The notes: generated by a model from the letters alone, not told the origin. Shown: positions 50,820 to 61,900, counted from the first letter of the stretch. The stretch is 64,000 nucleotides of DNA from Trabulsiella odontotermitis (GCF_001297775.1 NZ_LIFX01000008.1:124079-188078); one strand, 5' to 3'. Made by a program: numbers and translations.

Positions 50820-52289
50820 TTAACGTCTGCCGATGGCGTAACGGTAGCCGTCGCCGTCAGGCACAAATTCCAGCCGATGCGTAATGCAGTCCGGGGCATC
50901 TTCGGCATGATGGGAAACGAACAACAACTGGGTTTTACCTTCGCCAATCAACACGTCAATGAAACGGCGGATCAACTGGCGATTCAGCGGATCCAGCCCT
51001 TGTAACGGCTCATCAAGGATCAACAGCGTGGGGTGTTTCACCAGCGCCCGCACGATCAGCGCCAGTCGTTGCTGCCCCCACGACAGGCTATGAAACGGCG
51101 CGTCAGCGGTACGGCTGTCGATGCCCAGAATAGTAAGCCAGGCCTGCACCAGTTTCTGCTGCTTATCCGACACCGCCTGGTAGATCCCGATGGAGTCAAA
51201 ATAGCCCGACAGGATCACGTTGCGCACTGTGGTGCTGACGCGATAGTCGAGATGCAGGCTGCTGCTGACGTAGCCAATGTGTTTTTTGATATCCCAGATG
51301 GTTTCACCGCTGCCGCGACGACGGCCGAACAACGTTAAGTCATTGCTGTAACCCTGAGGGTGATCGCCGGTGACGAGGCTCAGCAGCGTCGACTTCCCGG
51401 CGCCATTCGGGCCGACAATCTGCCAGTGCTCACCTGGATTCACCGTCCAGCTCAGGTGGCTGATGATGGGCCTGTCATTATAAGACACCGTGCCGTCATT
51501 CAGCACAATGCGCGGAGCGTCATCCGGCAGCGATAACCGGGCGGAAGGCGCGTCCGGCTCCGGCAGGGTGATGCCGTCGAGCTTTTCGCTGTGCGCCAGT
51601 TGGGCAATTAATGCCTGTTCAAGCAGCGTTTTTTTCTCGCCCACATCGCTGAGCGTACAGTCCGCCAGCACCCCGGCAAAGCGCACAAACGCAGGGATTT
51701 CATCAAAGCGGTTCAGCACCAGCACTACGGTATAACCTTCGCCGTTGAGCGTCGCCAGCAGTTCCGCCAGTTGCTGACGCGATGCCACATCCAGGCCGTC
51801 AAAAGGCTCGTCAAGGATCAGCAAGTCCGGCTCTGCCATCAGCGCCTGGCAAAGCAGGGTTTTGCGTGTTTCCCCGGTGGAGAGGTATTTAAAGCGGCGG
51901 TCGAGCAGGGCGGTGATGCCGAAACGCTCAGCGAGCAGGGCGCAGCGTTGCGGATCGCGGATCTCATCCTGAATAATCTCAGCGGTGGTGCGACCGGTGT
52001 CATCTTCGCCTGGGCTCAGCAGATCGGTATTATTGCGTTGCCACTCGTCACTGACCAGTTTTTGCAATTGCTCAAAGGACAGGCGCGTGACTCGCGTAAA
52101 ATCAGACTGGCACGAGCCGGAGAGCAGTGGAAGCTCACCCGCCAGCGCGCGGGCGAGGGCAGATTTACCGCTGCCGTTACTGCCCACGAACGCCCAGCTT
52201 TCACCGGCGCGCAGCGTCAGTGCATCGATTTTCAGTGTTCTGGTATCACTAAGACGAAACGTGCCTTGCAAAATTTGCAACAATGACAT
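50820..52289 (-). CDS. modF: Tandem ABC ATPase ModF (PhrA-like)
   Basis: A cytoplasmic protein with two fused ABC ATPase domains, linked to the molybdate operon; its precise role is not settled. ATG 52289 gives 489 residues (E. coli 490). First domain: Walker A GSNGSGKSA, signature LSTGETRK, Walker B LLILDEPFDGLD. Second domain: GPNGAGKST, LSWGQQRL, LLILDEPLQGLD. No membrane segment. It follows modE by 76 nt. Confidence 0.95.
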   Translation of the reverse strand: MSLLQILQGTFRLSDTRTLKIDALTLRAGESWAFVGSNGSGKSALARALAGELPLLSGSCQSDFTRVTRLSFEQLQKLVSDEWQRNNTDLLSPGEDDTGRTTAEIIQDEIRDPQRCALLAERFGITALLDRRFKYLSTGETRKTLLCQALMAEPDLLILDEPFDGLDVASRQQLAELLATLNGEGYTVVLVLNRFDEIPAFVRFAGVLADCTLSDVGEKKTLLEQALIAQLAHSEKLDGITLPEPDAPSARLSLPDDAPRIVLNDGTVSYNDRPIISHLSWTVNPGEHWQIVGPNGAGKSTLLSLVTGDHPQGYSNDLTLFGRRRGSGETIWDIKKHIGYVSSSLHLDYRVSTTVRNVILSGYFDSIGIYQAVSDKQQKLVQAWLTILGIDSRTADAPFHSLSWGQQRLALIVRALVKHPTLLILDEPLQGLDPLNRQLIRRFIDVLIGEGKTQLLFVSHHAEDAPDCITHRLEFVPDGDGYRYAIGRR

Positions 52290-52365
52290 GATATATCCCG
52301 TTTTTCGCATCAATATGCACAGGGATACGTTTTCCTGCCAGCAATGTCAATGACGGGGGAACGCA

Positions 52366-53154
52366 TCAGCACAACGTGGCGATGATCACGCGATCAGCAT
52401 TAAAATATGCTGTGACCTCAGCACCTTCTGCCAGATCCTTAGCGTCGTCGCGTGGGACCGTGGCGCAAAGCGTCTGCCCGTCAGGCAATGTCATCAGCAC
52501 TTCGCATTGCTCTTCACCGCATTCGATATGGCTGATTCGCCCGGCCAGCTGGTTATCCGCACCGGCGGCGAGGCGTTTATCCTGGGTGATGCCCACCCAC
52601 GGCGCTTTCAACAGCACCAGCACTTCTTTGCCTTCGTCGAGCCCCAGCCGTTCGCCGCTCTGCGCGGTGATCGCCACTTTCAGGCGGGTTTCGCCATCGG
52701 CCAGCAACACGTCAACATGCTGCTGAACCTGGTCGTGATCGCGGGCGATGACAGTACCGAACCACTGGTTACGGGCGCTGGTTTGCAGAGAAAAACGGGA
52801 GATGGCCGCCAGCAGGCTGTTGAGCGGCAGCGCGTCGTCGTCACTCAGCACATCGAACGCTTTTTGCTGGATCTGCGCGAGCAGATCATAAAGCTGAATT
52901 AACCGCTGACCGTAGCGGGTCAGCACTGCGCCACCACCGCCTTTACCGCCGGTCGCGCGATCGACCAGCGTCTGTTCGCTGAGCTGGTTCATTTCGTTGA
53001 TCGCATCCCAGGCGCTTTTATAGCTGATGCCTGCGTTCTTCGCCCCCTGGCTGATAGAGCCGGTCAGGTCGATTTGCTTAAGCAACGCGATGCGGCGCGG
53101 GTCGGCAAACAGGCGTTGTTGAAGCTTGAGGGTAAGAAGAATTTCGGCTTGCAT
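52366..53154 (-). CDS. modE: Molybdate-responsive regulator ModE
   Basis: Transcription factor that binds molybdate and represses modABC. The 262 residues from ATG 53154 ([21 protein letters not shown]) match E. coli. The N-terminal winged-helix domain contains [20 protein letters not shown] and the glycine-rich [13 protein letters not shown]; two molbindin repeats (about 125-262; [21 protein letters not shown]) bind molybdate. Divergent from acrZ and modA; its operator is visible upstream of modA. Confidence 0.97.
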   Translation of the reverse strand: MQAEILLTLKLQQRLFADPRRIALLKQIDLTGSISQGAKNAGISYKSAWDAINEMNQLSEQTLVDRATGGKGGGGAVLTRYGQRLIQLYDLLAQIQQKAFDVLSDDDALPLNSLLAAISRFSLQTSARNQWFGTVIARDHDQVQQHVDVLLADGETRLKVAITAQSGERLGLDEGKEVLVLLKAPWVGITQDKRLAAGADNQLAGRISHIECGEEQCEVLMTLPDGQTLCATVPRDDAKDLAEGAEVTAYFNADRVIIATLC

Positions 53155-53283
53155 AACAAAATCCTGATCAAAAAAGCGAATGTGGCGCATCTGAATGCGC
53201 GGTCAACGGGCATCGCACAAAAGGGGCGTGTTTTTCCTGATTATCAGGTTACAATAAAAGAATCACAATATCTGGAGTCGACC

Positions 53284-53442
53284 ATGTTAGAGTTGTTGAA
53301 AAGTCTGGTCTTTGCCGTAATCATGGTTCCCGTGGTGATGGCCGTCATCCTGGGGTTAATCTACGGTCTGGGTGAAGTGTTTAACGTCCTTTCTAATGTC
53401 GGTCACAGAGACCGCCCCCATCAGAATCACCAGAATCAATGA
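53284..53442 (+). CDS. acrZ: AcrB-associated small protein AcrZ
   Basis: A small membrane protein that binds the AcrB efflux pump and modulates its substrate range. The 52-residue ORF starts [20 protein letters not shown] with one membrane helix (about 8-30) and ends in a charged, His/Gln-rich tail ([12 protein letters not shown]), slightly longer than the 49-residue E. coli protein. TGGAG precedes the ATG. Confidence 0.95.
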   Translation: MLELLKSLVFAVIMVPVVMAVILGLIYGLGEVFNVLSNVGHRDRPHQNHQNQ

Positions 53443-53458
53443 ATTATTTCGAGAAAAG

Positions 53459-53486
53459 CACCCGGTTTTGCCGGGTGTTTGTCTTT
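53459..53486 (+). terminator. Terminator of acrZ
   Basis: CACCCGG-TTTTG-CCGGGTG followed by TTTGTCTTTT. Confidence 0.9.
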
Positions 53487-53567
53487 TAAGTTCCTTCGTT
53501 TTTAGCCGATAATCATCACATTACCCACATTGTGGTACCAGTAAGCGCTTTGAAAACCCCACTGTTG

Positions 53568-53593
53568 TCGTTATATTATCCGATATATAACGA
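53568..53593 (+). promoter_or_regulatory. ModE operator of modABC
   Basis: A near-perfect inverted repeat: TCGTTATAT, eight central bases ending ATAT-type, and ATATAACGA, 18 nt upstream of the modA start. It fits the ModE operator pattern of E. coli modA (CGTTATAT-N-ATAACG). Confidence 0.9.
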
Positions 53594-53611
53594 CACACAC
53601 AGGAGTTACAA

Positions 53612-54385
53612 ATGGCACGTACATGGTTACGCCTTTTTGCAGGGGCAACACTGACGCTTTCAGTTGCAGGTCATGCCCTGGCGGATGATGCAAAAATTAC
53701 GGTCTTCGCGGCGGCGTCGCTGACCAACGCGATGCAGGATATCGCTAAAGAATACAAAAAAGAGAAAAATGTCGAGGTGGTCTCGTCATTTGCCTCTTCC
53801 TCTACGCTGGCTCGCCAGATTGAAGCCGGCGCGCCTGCTGATCTCTTCATTTCTGCTGATCAGAAGTGGATGGATTATGCCGTCGATAAGAAATCAATCG
53901 ACACCGCCACACGCGAAACACTGCTCGGCAACAGCCTGGTCGTGGTCGCCCCGAAAGCCAGCGCACAGGGTGAAATCGCCATTGATGCGAAAACTGACTG
54001 GACCAGCCTTTTAAAAGGCGGACGTCTGGCGGTTGGCGATCCGGATCACGTTCCGGCGGGGATCTATGCGAAAGAAGCGCTGCAAAAACTGGGCGCATGG
54101 GATACGCTGTCGCCGAAGCTGGCCCCGGCTGAAGATGTGCGTGGTGCGCTGGCGCTGGTAGAGCGTAACGAAGCGCCGCTGGGCATCGTTTACGGTTCTG
54201 ACGCGGTTGCCAGTAAAGGGGTAAAAGTTGTCGGTACCTTCCCTGAAAGTTCACATCAAAAAGTGGAATATCCGATGGCTATCGTTGACGGACATAAAAA
54301 CGCCACCGTCAGCGCCTTTTATGATTATCTGAAAGGGCCGCAGGCTTCTGCAATCTTTAAACACTACGGATTTACGACGCACTGA
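53612..54385 (+). CDS. modA: Molybdate-binding periplasmic protein ModA
   Basis: High-affinity molybdate/tungstate receptor of the ABC importer. The 257 residues (E. coli length) have a signal peptide ending GHALA (about residue 24), the ligand-site text VFAAASLTNAMQDIA, SFASSSTLARQIEAGAPADLF and IVYGSDAVAS. The stop shares one base with the modB ATG. Confidence 0.97.
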   Translation: MARTWLRLFAGATLTLSVAGHALADDAKITVFAAASLTNAMQDIAKEYKKEKNVEVVSSFASSSTLARQIEAGAPADLFISADQKWMDYAVDKKSIDTATRETLLGNSLVVVAPKASAQGEIAIDAKTDWTSLLKGGRLAVGDPDHVPAGIYAKEALQKLGAWDTLSPKLAPAEDVRGALALVERNEAPLGIVYGSDAVASKGVKVVGTFPESSHQKVEYPMAIVDGHKNATVSAFYDYLKGPQASAIFKHYGFTTH

Positions 54386-55074
54386 TGATATTGACGGATC
54401 CCGAATGGCAGGCGGTACTGCTGAGCCTGAAAGTTTCATCCCTGGCAGTGGTTTTCAGCTTGCCCTTTGGGGTCTTCATGGCCTGGCTGCTGGTCAGGCG
54501 TAATTTTCCGGGCAAAGCGCTGCTCGACAGCGTGATCCATCTTCCACTCGTGTTGCCGCCGGTGGTGGTGGGCTATCTGTTGCTCATCGCCATGGGGCGA
54601 CGCGGGTTCATTGGTTCCTGGCTGTATGACTGGTTTGGCATCACCTTCGCCTTCAGCTGGCGCGGCGCGGTGCTGGCCGCGGCGGTGATGTCGTTTCCGC
54701 TAATGGTGCGGGCGATTCGTCTCGCGCTGGAAGGGGTCGATATCAAACTGGAACAGGCGGCCCGCACCCTGGGTGCCGGTCGCTGGCGTGTCTTTTTCAC
54801 TATCACGTTACCGTTGATGTTGCCGGGAATTATCGTCGGCACGGTGCTGGCGTTTGCCCGTTCCCTCGGCGAGTTCGGCGCGACCATCACCTTCGTCTCC
54901 AACATTCCGGGGGAGACGCGCACCATTCCTTCAGCAATGTATACGCTGATTCAGATGCCCGGCGGCGAAGGCGCTGCCGCGCGGCTATGCATTATTTCTA
55001 TCGTGCTGGCGCTGGTGTCGCTGCTGGTGTCCGAATGGCTGGCGCGCCTTAGCCGTGAACGGACAGGGAAGTGA
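54385..55074 (+). CDS. modB: Molybdate ABC permease ModB
   Basis: Inner-membrane permease. The 229 residues (E. coli length) contain five or six helices and the coupling loop typical of binding-protein-dependent permeases ([21 protein letters not shown]). It begins within the modA stop (TGATGA text) and ends two bases before modC. Confidence 0.96.
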   Translation: MILTDPEWQAVLLSLKVSSLAVVFSLPFGVFMAWLLVRRNFPGKALLDSVIHLPLVLPPVVVGYLLLIAMGRRGFIGSWLYDWFGITFAFSWRGAVLAAAVMSFPLMVRAIRLALEGVDIKLEQAARTLGAGRWRVFFTITLPLMLPGIIVGTVLAFARSLGEFGATITFVSNIPGETRTIPSAMYTLIQMPGGEGAAARLCIISIVLALVSLLVSEWLARLSRERTGK

Positions 55075-55076
55075 CC

Positions 55077-56135
55077 ATGCTGGAACTCAACTTTACGCAG
55101 ACGCTGGGTACGCATCGCCTGGACATTCACGAAACGCTGCCCACCTCCGGTATCACGGCGGTGTTTGGCGTCTCCGGGGCGGGAAAAACCTCGCTCATTA
55201 ATGCTATCAGTGGCTTAACTCAGCCGGAAGCCGGGCGCATTGTCCTCAACGGACGGGTTCTTAATGACGTCGAAAAAGGGATCTGTTTAACGCCAGAAAA
55301 ACGCCGTGTGGGGTACATCTTTCAGGATGCGCGTCTGTTTCCGCACTACAAAGTGCGCGGCAATCTGCGCTACGGCATGGCGAAAAATATGGCCGGGCAG
55401 TTCGACAAGCTGGTGGCACTGCTGGGGATCGCGCCGTTGCTGGATCGTCTGCCGGGCAGCCTTTCTGGTGGCGAAAAACAGCGCGTGGCGATTGGCCGTG
55501 CGTTGTTGACTGCGCCGGAACTGCTGCTTCTGGACGAGCCGCTGGCGTCACTGGATATCCCGCGCAAGCGCGAACTGCTGCCGTATCTGCAGCGTCTGGC
55601 GCGTGAAATCAACATCCCTATGCTTTACGTCAGCCATTCGCTGGATGAAATACTGCATCTGGCGGACAAAGTGCTGGTGCTGGAAGACGGTCGCGTTAAA
55701 GCGTTCGGCAATCTTGAAGAGGTGTGGAGCAGTAGCGTCATGCACCCGTGGCTGCCGCAGGAGCAGCAGAGCAGCATCCTGAAAGTTACGGTGCTGGAAC
55801 ACCATCCACATTATGCAATGACCGCGCTGGCGCTCGGTGACCAGCATTTATGGGTCAATAAACTCGACAAACCGGTACAGGCCGCTGTGCGCGTGCGCGT
55901 TCAGGCCTCGGATGTGTCGCTGGTGTTGCAGCCGCCGACGCAGACCAGCATCCGCAACATTCTGCGCGTCAAAGTGGTGGAGTGTTACGACAACAACGGC
56001 CAGGTGGAAGTGCAGCTTGACGTCGGCGGCCGCACGCTGTGGGCGCGCATCAGCCCGTGGGCGAGAGATGACCTGGGGATTAAGCCAGGCCAGTGGCTGT
56101 ATGCGCAGATTAAGAGCGTCTCAATTACCTCGTAA
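55077..56135 (+). CDS. modC: Molybdate ABC ATPase ModC
   Basis: ATP-binding subunit of ModABC. ATG 55077 gives 352 residues, the E. coli length. Walker [11 protein letters not shown], signature [16 protein letters not shown], Walker [14 protein letters not shown]-loop YVSHSLDE, then a C-terminal TOBE/molybdate-binding domain (about 290-352) for regulation by substrate. The stop abuts the stop of the convergent ybhA with no spacer. Confidence 0.97.
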   Translation: MLELNFTQTLGTHRLDIHETLPTSGITAVFGVSGAGKTSLINAISGLTQPEAGRIVLNGRVLNDVEKGICLTPEKRRVGYIFQDARLFPHYKVRGNLRYGMAKNMAGQFDKLVALLGIAPLLDRLPGSLSGGEKQRVAIGRALLTAPELLLLDEPLASLDIPRKRELLPYLQRLAREINIPMLYVSHSLDEILHLADKVLVLEDGRVKAFGNLEEVWSSSVMHPWLPQEQQSSILKVTVLEHHPHYAMTALALGDQHLWVNKLDKPVQAAVRVRVQASDVSLVLQPPTQTSIRNILRVKVVECYDNNGQVEVQLDVGGRTLWARISPWARDDLGIKPGQWLYAQIKSVSITS

Positions 56136-56954
56136 TTACAGCAGGTGGTGATAGATATAACTGGCGATGCTGTCAGTGGTGTTATCGCCAATCACCACGT
56201 CCGCACAGGCTTTAACCGCATCATCGGCGTTGCCCATCGCGACACCGGTGCCTGCGGCTTCCAGCATACTGATGTCGTTAAAGTTGTCGCCAAAGGCCAC
56301 CACGTCTTTCATCGATAATCCCTGCGACTCCACCCAGCGTTTCAGACGGTAACCTTTGCTGTTACCCTGACGCGCGACATCGACCTGATCGTGCCACGAC
56401 CATTCGCATTCCAGCGCCAGCGATGTTTCAACGTGGCTGACGAACTCGCGCAGCTTCGGCATGTCTTCATCGGTCAGCGCAAACTTCCACACCGCGTTGA
56501 CGTCCTGCGCCGCCTGTGCCAGCGACGGCACCTGCGTGAACACCGGACGCTGTTCCGGCGGCAGTGTCTGCGCCCAGTTGCTGGTGCGAACAACATGCCC
56601 GGTAGGGCGTTCATAAAGCATCGCATCGTCGACATACATCAGACCGTGGATGCTATGCTCATTCAACAGATCAATGACCTTTAGCGCCTTATCAACAGGC
56701 ATGGGATCGGCTTCCAGTACCTTTTTTGCATGATAATCATACAAATAAGTGCCATTACAGCAAATTGCAGGTGTATCGAGAGCCAGTGCCTGATAAAAAG
56801 GATGAATGGCAACGTGATGCCGACCCGTGACGATGAGAAGCTGAAAACCCGCTTCCCTGGCGCGTTTCAGCGCTTCTACTGAAGAGGGAAGCAATGTTTT
56901 CTGTGGCGTCAGTAGAGTTCCGTCTAAATCAAGGGCGATCACGCGAGAGGTCAT
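56136..56954 (-). CDS. ybhA: HAD-superfamily phosphatase YbhA
   Basis: Cof-type sugar-phosphate/pyridoxal-phosphate phosphatase. The 272 residues (E. coli length) contain the catalytic motif I IALDLDGTLLTP (nucleophile D9 region), motif II LIVTGRHH and motif III/IV KRWVE ... VVAFGDNFNDISMLEAAG. In E. coli it dephosphorylates fructose-1,6-bisphosphate and PLP in vitro. Confidence 0.95.
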   Translation of the reverse strand: MTSRVIALDLDGTLLTPQKTLLPSSVEALKRAREAGFQLLIVTGRHHVAIHPFYQALALDTPAICCNGTYLYDYHAKKVLEADPMPVDKALKVIDLLNEHSIHGLMYVDDAMLYERPTGHVVRTSNWAQTLPPEQRPVFTQVPSLAQAAQDVNAVWKFALTDEDMPKLREFVSHVETSLALECEWSWHDQVDVARQGNSKGYRLKRWVESQGLSMKDVVAFGDNFNDISMLEAAGTGVAMGNADDAVKACADVVIGDNTTDSIASYIYHHLL

Positions 56955-57097
56955 GTGTTATTCCAGGTTGATGTTGAACATGTCATTGCGGGTGATGGTA
57001 CACCGATACGGCAGTGAGACAAATTTATACAGCATTGACCGCTAAAACCGTCTATCCTGGTATTTTGCTTCCACGTGCAGTAAGGAAAGGAGTTTTC

Positions 57098-58093
57098 ATG
57101 AAACAAACCGTTTATACCGCCAGCCCGGAAAGTCAGCAGATCCACGTCTGGAGCCTGAAACACGACGGCGCATTAACGCTCGTGCAGGTGGTTGACGTCC
57201 CGGGTCAGGTGCAGCCGATGGTCGTCAGTCCGGATAAGCGTTATCTGTACGTTGGTGTTCGTCCTGAATTTCGTGTGCTGGCCTATCGTATTGCGCCTGA
57301 TGATGGTGCGCTGACCTATACGGCGGAATCCCCGTTGCCGGGAAGTCCGACCCACATTTCTACCGATCATCAGGGCAAATTCCTGTTCAGCGGCTCCTAC
57401 AATGCGGGCTGTGTCAGTGTGACGCGTCTGGATGCAGGCCTGCCGGTTGACGTGGTGGATAAAGTTGAGGGGCTCGAAGGTTGCCACTCGGCCAATATCT
57501 CCCCGGACAACCGCACGCTGTGGGTACCGGCGCTGAAACAGGATCGCATCTGCCTGTTTACCCTGAGCGATGATGGTCAACTGGTGGCGCAGGAGCCTGC
57601 CGAAGTGACGACTGTCGAAGGCGCAGGCCCACGCCATATGGCATTCCACCCGAACCAGCAGTATGCCTACTGCGTCAATGAACTCAACAGCACCGTGGAT
57701 GTCTGGGAGCTGAAAGATCCGTACGGCAAAATCGAATGCGTGCAGACGCTCGATATGATGCCGGGTGACTTCAAAGGTGTACGTTGGGCGGCGGATATCC
57801 ATCTGACGCCTGATGGTCGTCACCTTTACGCCTGTGACCGCACCTCCAGTCTGATCACCGTGTTCAGCGTCTCCGAAGACGGCAGTGTGCTGAGTCTGGA
57901 AGGCTTCCAGCCGACCGAAACCCAGCCGCGCGGCTTTAACGTCGATCACAGCGGGAAATATGTCATTGCCGCCGGGCAGAAATCACACCACATCGCGGTG
58001 TATGAAATCAAAGGCGAGCAGGGGCTACTGGAAGAGAAAGGTCGTTATGCGGTAGGCCAGGGACCGATGTGGGTCGTGGTTAACGCGCACTGA
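57098..58093 (+). CDS. pgl: 6-phosphogluconolactonase (Pgl/YbhE)
   Basis: Hydrolyses 6-phosphogluconolactone in the oxidative pentose phosphate pathway; a seven-bladed beta-propeller unrelated to the DevB-type enzymes. ATG 57098 gives 331 residues (E. coli length) and is preceded by AAAGGAG; the longer reading to 57014 is rejected. Family segments include [40 protein letters not shown] and [15 protein letters not shown]. Confidence 0.97.
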   Translation: MKQTVYTASPESQQIHVWSLKHDGALTLVQVVDVPGQVQPMVVSPDKRYLYVGVRPEFRVLAYRIAPDDGALTYTAESPLPGSPTHISTDHQGKFLFSGSYNAGCVSVTRLDAGLPVDVVDKVEGLEGCHSANISPDNRTLWVPALKQDRICLFTLSDDGQLVAQEPAEVTTVEGAGPRHMAFHPNQQYAYCVNELNSTVDVWELKDPYGKIECVQTLDMMPGDFKGVRWAADIHLTPDGRHLYACDRTSSLITVFSVSEDGSVLSLEGFQPTETQPRGFNVDHSGKYVIAAGQKSHHIAVYEIKGEQGLLEEKGRYAVGQGPMWVVVNAH

Positions 58094-58103
58094 TTATCCA
58101 CCA

Positions 58104-58140
58104 TAAAAAAAACCTCGCGATTGCGAGGTTTTTTCTTTTT
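58104..58140. terminator. Terminator between pgl and ybhC
   Basis: AAAAAAACCTCGC-GATT-GCGAGGTTTTTT with T runs on both strands, serving the convergent pgl and ybhC genes. Confidence 0.92.
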
Positions 58141-58147
58141 CTGCAGA

Positions 58148-59431
58148 TTACTGCTTAGGTACAGCCACCACTTCGCTGCCCACGCCGCGGTTGTTGAATT
58201 CCCACATGCGGTTGAACTGCGCGTCGTTCAGGTTGCGCTGGACTTCGCCTTTATCGTTTTTAGCGCCAGTGTTGCCGCTGAACGGACGTTTGGAAATCGC
58301 GGCATCCGCCCACGGTTTCGCCAGGTTGAAGCCTTCGTTGATCGCGCTGTCGCGGATCACCACCTGACCGTTGGTGTTGCTGTCAACATCCAGCGAACGG
58401 CCCAGTTGTGCGACGCCGTCACCCGCTGCGTTAAAGCGTGAGTTGGTGGCGAGGAAGCCATAGAAGAGATTGGACTGGGTTGCCGGGGCGAAGACGTAAC
58501 CTTCCTGCTGCGTGCGGGAGTTCACAACACGGAAATCGGTGTTATCGAACACCACCGCGCCACGTCCGGAAACGATGTCGACATCACCTTCGAGGTAGCT
58601 GTTCGTCACCAGTGTACGGGTCAGACGGTCGTTTTGCAGACGGTTCTGCACGCCGCTGTTGGTCACGAAGAAGGTGTTCTGGCGACCAAGAATGTTGACG
58701 TTGTTGATCTGCACCTTGTCGCCGTCGCTGCGCAGCGCCACCGCCTGGTGGGTACCCGCGTCAACGCTGTCGCCGAGGTTGTTTTCAATCGTCATATTCT
58801 GCAGTTGCAGACCGTTATTCTGCGACCAGAATACCGCTGAACACATCACGCCAACCGTTGCCGTGCGTTTGCTCTGGCAATTGTCAAACATGTACCACGC
58901 TGGTTTACCCGGCATGTATTTACCGGCCGGGTTAACCAGACGACGCCAGCTGTTCGGGTCAATCTCAGAGTCGATCGCCAGGCCGATTTTCACATCAGAC
59001 GCTTTCTCGCCAGTGCCGTACAGCGTCAGGCTGCCCGGTGCTGCGGGAACATACACGGTGCCCTGATATTCACCCGGCATGATCGCGATGAACAGACGAC
59101 TGCTGGAGTGCTTCGCGATGGCCGCGTCAACCGCTGCCTGAATGGTGCTGTGCGTCACGCCCTGAGCGCCCGCCGGGCCGACCACGAAATCAGGCTGAGC
59201 GGGAATGCTGATCGCTGACGGCGACCACGGCGCAGCGTTAGGATCCAGGGTAGAAAAATAATGAGCCTGCACAAAGTTTTTCGCTTCAGCGGCGGAAAGG
59301 ATCGGGCGAAGCGTGGTCCCTGGCGCTTCTTGCGTGGAGGGCTGTTGATCCGGCGGCGTTGAGCTACAGGCGGTCAGTGTCACGCCAAAAGCCAGTGCCA
59401 GCGTCAGACGAGAAACCGAGAATGTGTTCAT
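58148..59431 (-). CDS. ybhC: Outer-membrane lipoprotein YbhC (pectinesterase-fold)
   Basis: A 427-residue lipoprotein (E. coli length) with signal peptide and lipobox LTAC (about residue 22). It adopts the pectin methylesterase-type beta-helix (FVVGPAGAQGVTHSTIQAAVDAA, DVDIVSGRGAVVFDNTDF); E. coli YbhC has been described as an acyl-CoA thioesterase and is thought not to act on pectin. Monocistronic, divergent from hutI. Confidence 0.93.
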   Translation of the reverse strand: MNTFSVSRLTLALAFGVTLTACSSTPPDQQPSTQEAPGTTLRPILSAAEAKNFVQAHYFSTLDPNAAPWSPSAISIPAQPDFVVGPAGAQGVTHSTIQAAVDAAIAKHSSSRLFIAIMPGEYQGTVYVPAAPGSLTLYGTGEKASDVKIGLAIDSEIDPNSWRRLVNPAGKYMPGKPAWYMFDNCQSKRTATVGVMCSAVFWSQNNGLQLQNMTIENNLGDSVDAGTHQAVALRSDGDKVQINNVNILGRQNTFFVTNSGVQNRLQNDRLTRTLVTNSYLEGDVDIVSGRGAVVFDNTDFRVVNSRTQQEGYVFAPATQSNLFYGFLATNSRFNAAGDGVAQLGRSLDVDSNTNGQVVIRDSAINEGFNLAKPWADAAISKRPFSGNTGAKNDKGEVQRNLNDAQFNRMWEFNNRGVGSEVVAVPKQ

Positions 59432-59599
59432 GTTACTCCAGAGCTGTTAAGTAGAGGATGAGTCCTTCAAAACCTGCTTTTTATACTAAGTTGAGCGAAA
59501 CGGGAAGCAGGATCGGTAAAAAGTTCGTCACTTTGCGGAAAACACAGGGAAGCAGGCGGGTAAGTAGTCACAAAAAATCAACATTTACATAAGCCTTTG

Positions 59600-59637
59600 T
59601 TGACAATCCGGGCGGAATGAAAATAAATGTCTATACA
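59600..59637 (+). promoter_or_regulatory. hutI promoter with HutC-type operator
   Basis: TTGACA (59600-59605), 17-nt spacer, ATAAAT (59623-59628), with TGTCTATACA (59628-59637) directly downstream of the -10. The ten-base motif is the reverse complement of TGTATAGACA found in the hutU promoter. Repression by the encoded HutC is inferred. Confidence 0.75.
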
Positions 59638-59657
59638 ATCTATGACAAGTGAAGATT

Positions 59658-60884
59658 ATGACTGAACTGACCGCTGAAGATTACATCTGGCGCAATGCGC
59701 GTCTCGCCACCCTTGATCCCTCACAACCGCAGGCTTATGGCCTGCTGGAACAGCATGCGCTGGTGGTTCGTCACGGGCGCATCCACGCGATTGTCCCGGA
59801 CGCGGATATTCCTGCGAACACGCGCAATGTGACCGATGTCCAGGGCCGTCTGATTACGCCCGGGCTTATCGACTGCCACACCCATCTGATTTTCGGCGGC
59901 AGCCGTGCGCAGGAGTGGGAACAGCGCCTGAACGGCGTTTCGTATCAGCAGATCAGCGCCCGTGGCGGCGGCATTAACGCCACGGTCCGTGCCACGCGTG
60001 AGAGCAGTATTGACACGCTGACCGCACTTGCGCAGCAACGGCTGGAACGGCTGATGCGTGAAGGGGTCACCACGCTTGAAATCAAGTCCGGCTACGGGCT
60101 GGACCTGCAAAACGAAGAGAAAATGCTGCAGGTTGCCGGGGCGCTGGCGCAGGCGAACCCGGTTGAGGTCAGCCGCACGCTGCTCGCAGCGCACGCCACG
60201 CCGCCGGAATATAAAGACAATCCGGACGGCTATATCTCGCTGGTTTGCGAAACCATCCTGCCTGCATTGTGGAAAAAAGGGCTGTTCGATGCGGTTGACG
60301 TCTTTTGTGAAAACGTCGGTTTCAGCCCGGCGCAAACCGAGCGGGTCTTTCGTACCGCCCGTGATTTCGGCATTCCGGTAAAAGGGCATGTTGAACAGCT
60401 CTCGTCGCTGGGCGGGGCGCAACTGGTCAGCCGTTATAAAGGGCTTTCCGCCGACCACATTGAATATTTGAGCGAAGAGGGCGTCGCCGCCATGCGTAAC
60501 AGCGGCACGGTCGCCGTACTGCTGCCAGGTGCATTCTATTTCCTTAACGAAACCCGCAAACCGCCGGTGGAACTGCTGCGCCAGCAACAGGTGCCGATGG
60601 CGGTCGCCACCGACTTTAACCCCGGCACCAGTCCGTTCACCAGCCTGCATTTGTCGATGAACATGGCCTGCGTCAAATTCGGCCTGACGCCGGAAGAGGC
60701 GTGGGCAGGCGTCACCCGACATGCCGCGCAGGCGCTCGGACGGGCGAAAAGCCATGGTCAGCTGGCGGTCGGTTATGTCGCGGATTTCGTCGTCTGGGAT
60801 GCGGAACATCCGGTCGAGATGGTGTATGAACCGATGCGTAACCCGCTCTGGCAGCGTATTTTCCGTGGCGAGGTGACAGCATGA
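59658..60884 (+). CDS. hutI: Imidazolonepropionase HutI
   Basis: Third step of histidine catabolism: imidazolone-5-propionate to N-formimino-L-glutamate. Amidohydrolase fold; ATG 59658 gives 408 residues with metal ligands H74 and H76 in [37 protein letters not shown] and [15 protein letters not shown] lies upstream; the GTG at 59649 lacks a ribosome site. It overlaps hutG by four bases (ATGA). Confidence 0.96.
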   Translation: MTELTAEDYIWRNARLATLDPSQPQAYGLLEQHALVVRHGRIHAIVPDADIPANTRNVTDVQGRLITPGLIDCHTHLIFGGSRAQEWEQRLNGVSYQQISARGGGINATVRATRESSIDTLTALAQQRLERLMREGVTTLEIKSGYGLDLQNEEKMLQVAGALAQANPVEVSRTLLAAHATPPEYKDNPDGYISLVCETILPALWKKGLFDAVDVFCENVGFSPAQTERVFRTARDFGIPVKGHVEQLSSLGGAQLVSRYKGLSADHIEYLSEEGVAAMRNSGTVAVLLPGAFYFLNETRKPPVELLRQQQVPMAVATDFNPGTSPFTSLHLSMNMACVKFGLTPEEAWAGVTRHAAQALGRAKSHGQLAVGYVADFVVWDAEHPVEMVYEPMRNPLWQRIFRGEVTA

Positions 60885-61840
60885 ATTTATGGCATCCGGC
60901 AGACCGCGCGCTCTGGCAGGGGCGCGATGACAGCGCCGAAGCACCAAACGCGCTGCGCCTGTTTCAGACCATCGACAACAGCGGTGAATTCGCGCCGCAA
61001 CGTCATGACGGCAAAATCGCCCTGTTAGGTTTTGAGTGCGACGAAGGCGTCAAACGTAATCAGGGGCGACCCGGCGCCGCGCAGGGGCCGGACACGCTGC
61101 GTAAAGCGCTGGCGAATATGGCCAGCCACGCCGGTCACGATCGGCTGGTGGAGATGGGCAATATTCGCGCGCAACCTGAAGCACTGGAAGCGGCCCAGCA
61201 GGCGTTGCACGACGCGGTGCTTGCCTGCCAACAGGCGAAGATGCGCACTCTGGTGCTGGGTGGCGGCCATGAAACTGCCTTCGGGCATGGCTCGGCGATC
61301 CTTGACGCGTTTCCTGATGAGCGGGTGGGGATCATCAACCTTGATGCACACCTCGATTTACGTCACGCCCCGCGCGCCAGCTCAGGCACGCCGTTTCGCC
61401 AGCTGGCGCTGCACTGTGACGCGCAGCAGCGCGGTTTTCATTACAGTTGCATTGGTGCCAGTATGGCTGCCAACACGGCTGCACTATGGGATGAGGCCGC
61501 ACGGCGTCACGTCACGGTCATTGAGGATCTTGATGTGCTGAACGCGCTGGAGGCGCGGGTGTTGCCGGAGATCGCCCGCTGCATTGAAAGTTATGACCGG
61601 ATCTACCTGACCATCGATCTGGATGTGCTGCCCGCTACGGAAATGCCTGCCGTATCAGCGCCTGCGGCGTTAGGCGTACCGCTGGCGCTATTGCTGCGCA
61701 TCGTTGAGCCATTGTGCCGTAGCGGCAAGCTGCAGGCGGTCGATCTGGTCGAGTTCAACCCGATGTACGATCGTGAAGGGCAGGGCGCGAAAGTTGCCGC
61801 CCGTCTCGCCTGGCAGATTACCCACTGGTGGCAATGGTAA
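60881..61840 (+). CDS. hutG: Formimidoylglutamase HutG
   Basis: Arginase-family hydrolase releasing formamide and glutamate from formiminoglutamate. The 319 residues show the manganese ligands in [12 protein letters not shown] (H130), [11 protein letters not shown] (D155, H157, D159) and [11 protein letters not shown]. It follows hutI with ATGA overlap. Confidence 0.96.
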   Translation: MNLWHPADRALWQGRDDSAEAPNALRLFQTIDNSGEFAPQRHDGKIALLGFECDEGVKRNQGRPGAAQGPDTLRKALANMASHAGHDRLVEMGNIRAQPEALEAAQQALHDAVLACQQAKMRTLVLGGGHETAFGHGSAILDAFPDERVGIINLDAHLDLRHAPRASSGTPFRQLALHCDAQQRGFHYSCIGASMAANTAALWDEAARRHVTVIEDLDVLNALEARVLPEIARCIESYDRIYLTIDLDVLPATEMPAVSAPAALGVPLALLLRIVEPLCRSGKLQAVDLVEFNPMYDREGQGAKVAARLAWQITHWWQW

Positions 61841-61900
61841 CCCCCGGGATATACTGCCGTTACATCGCCGACATTGACTGACATAAGGAACGCCAGCGCC

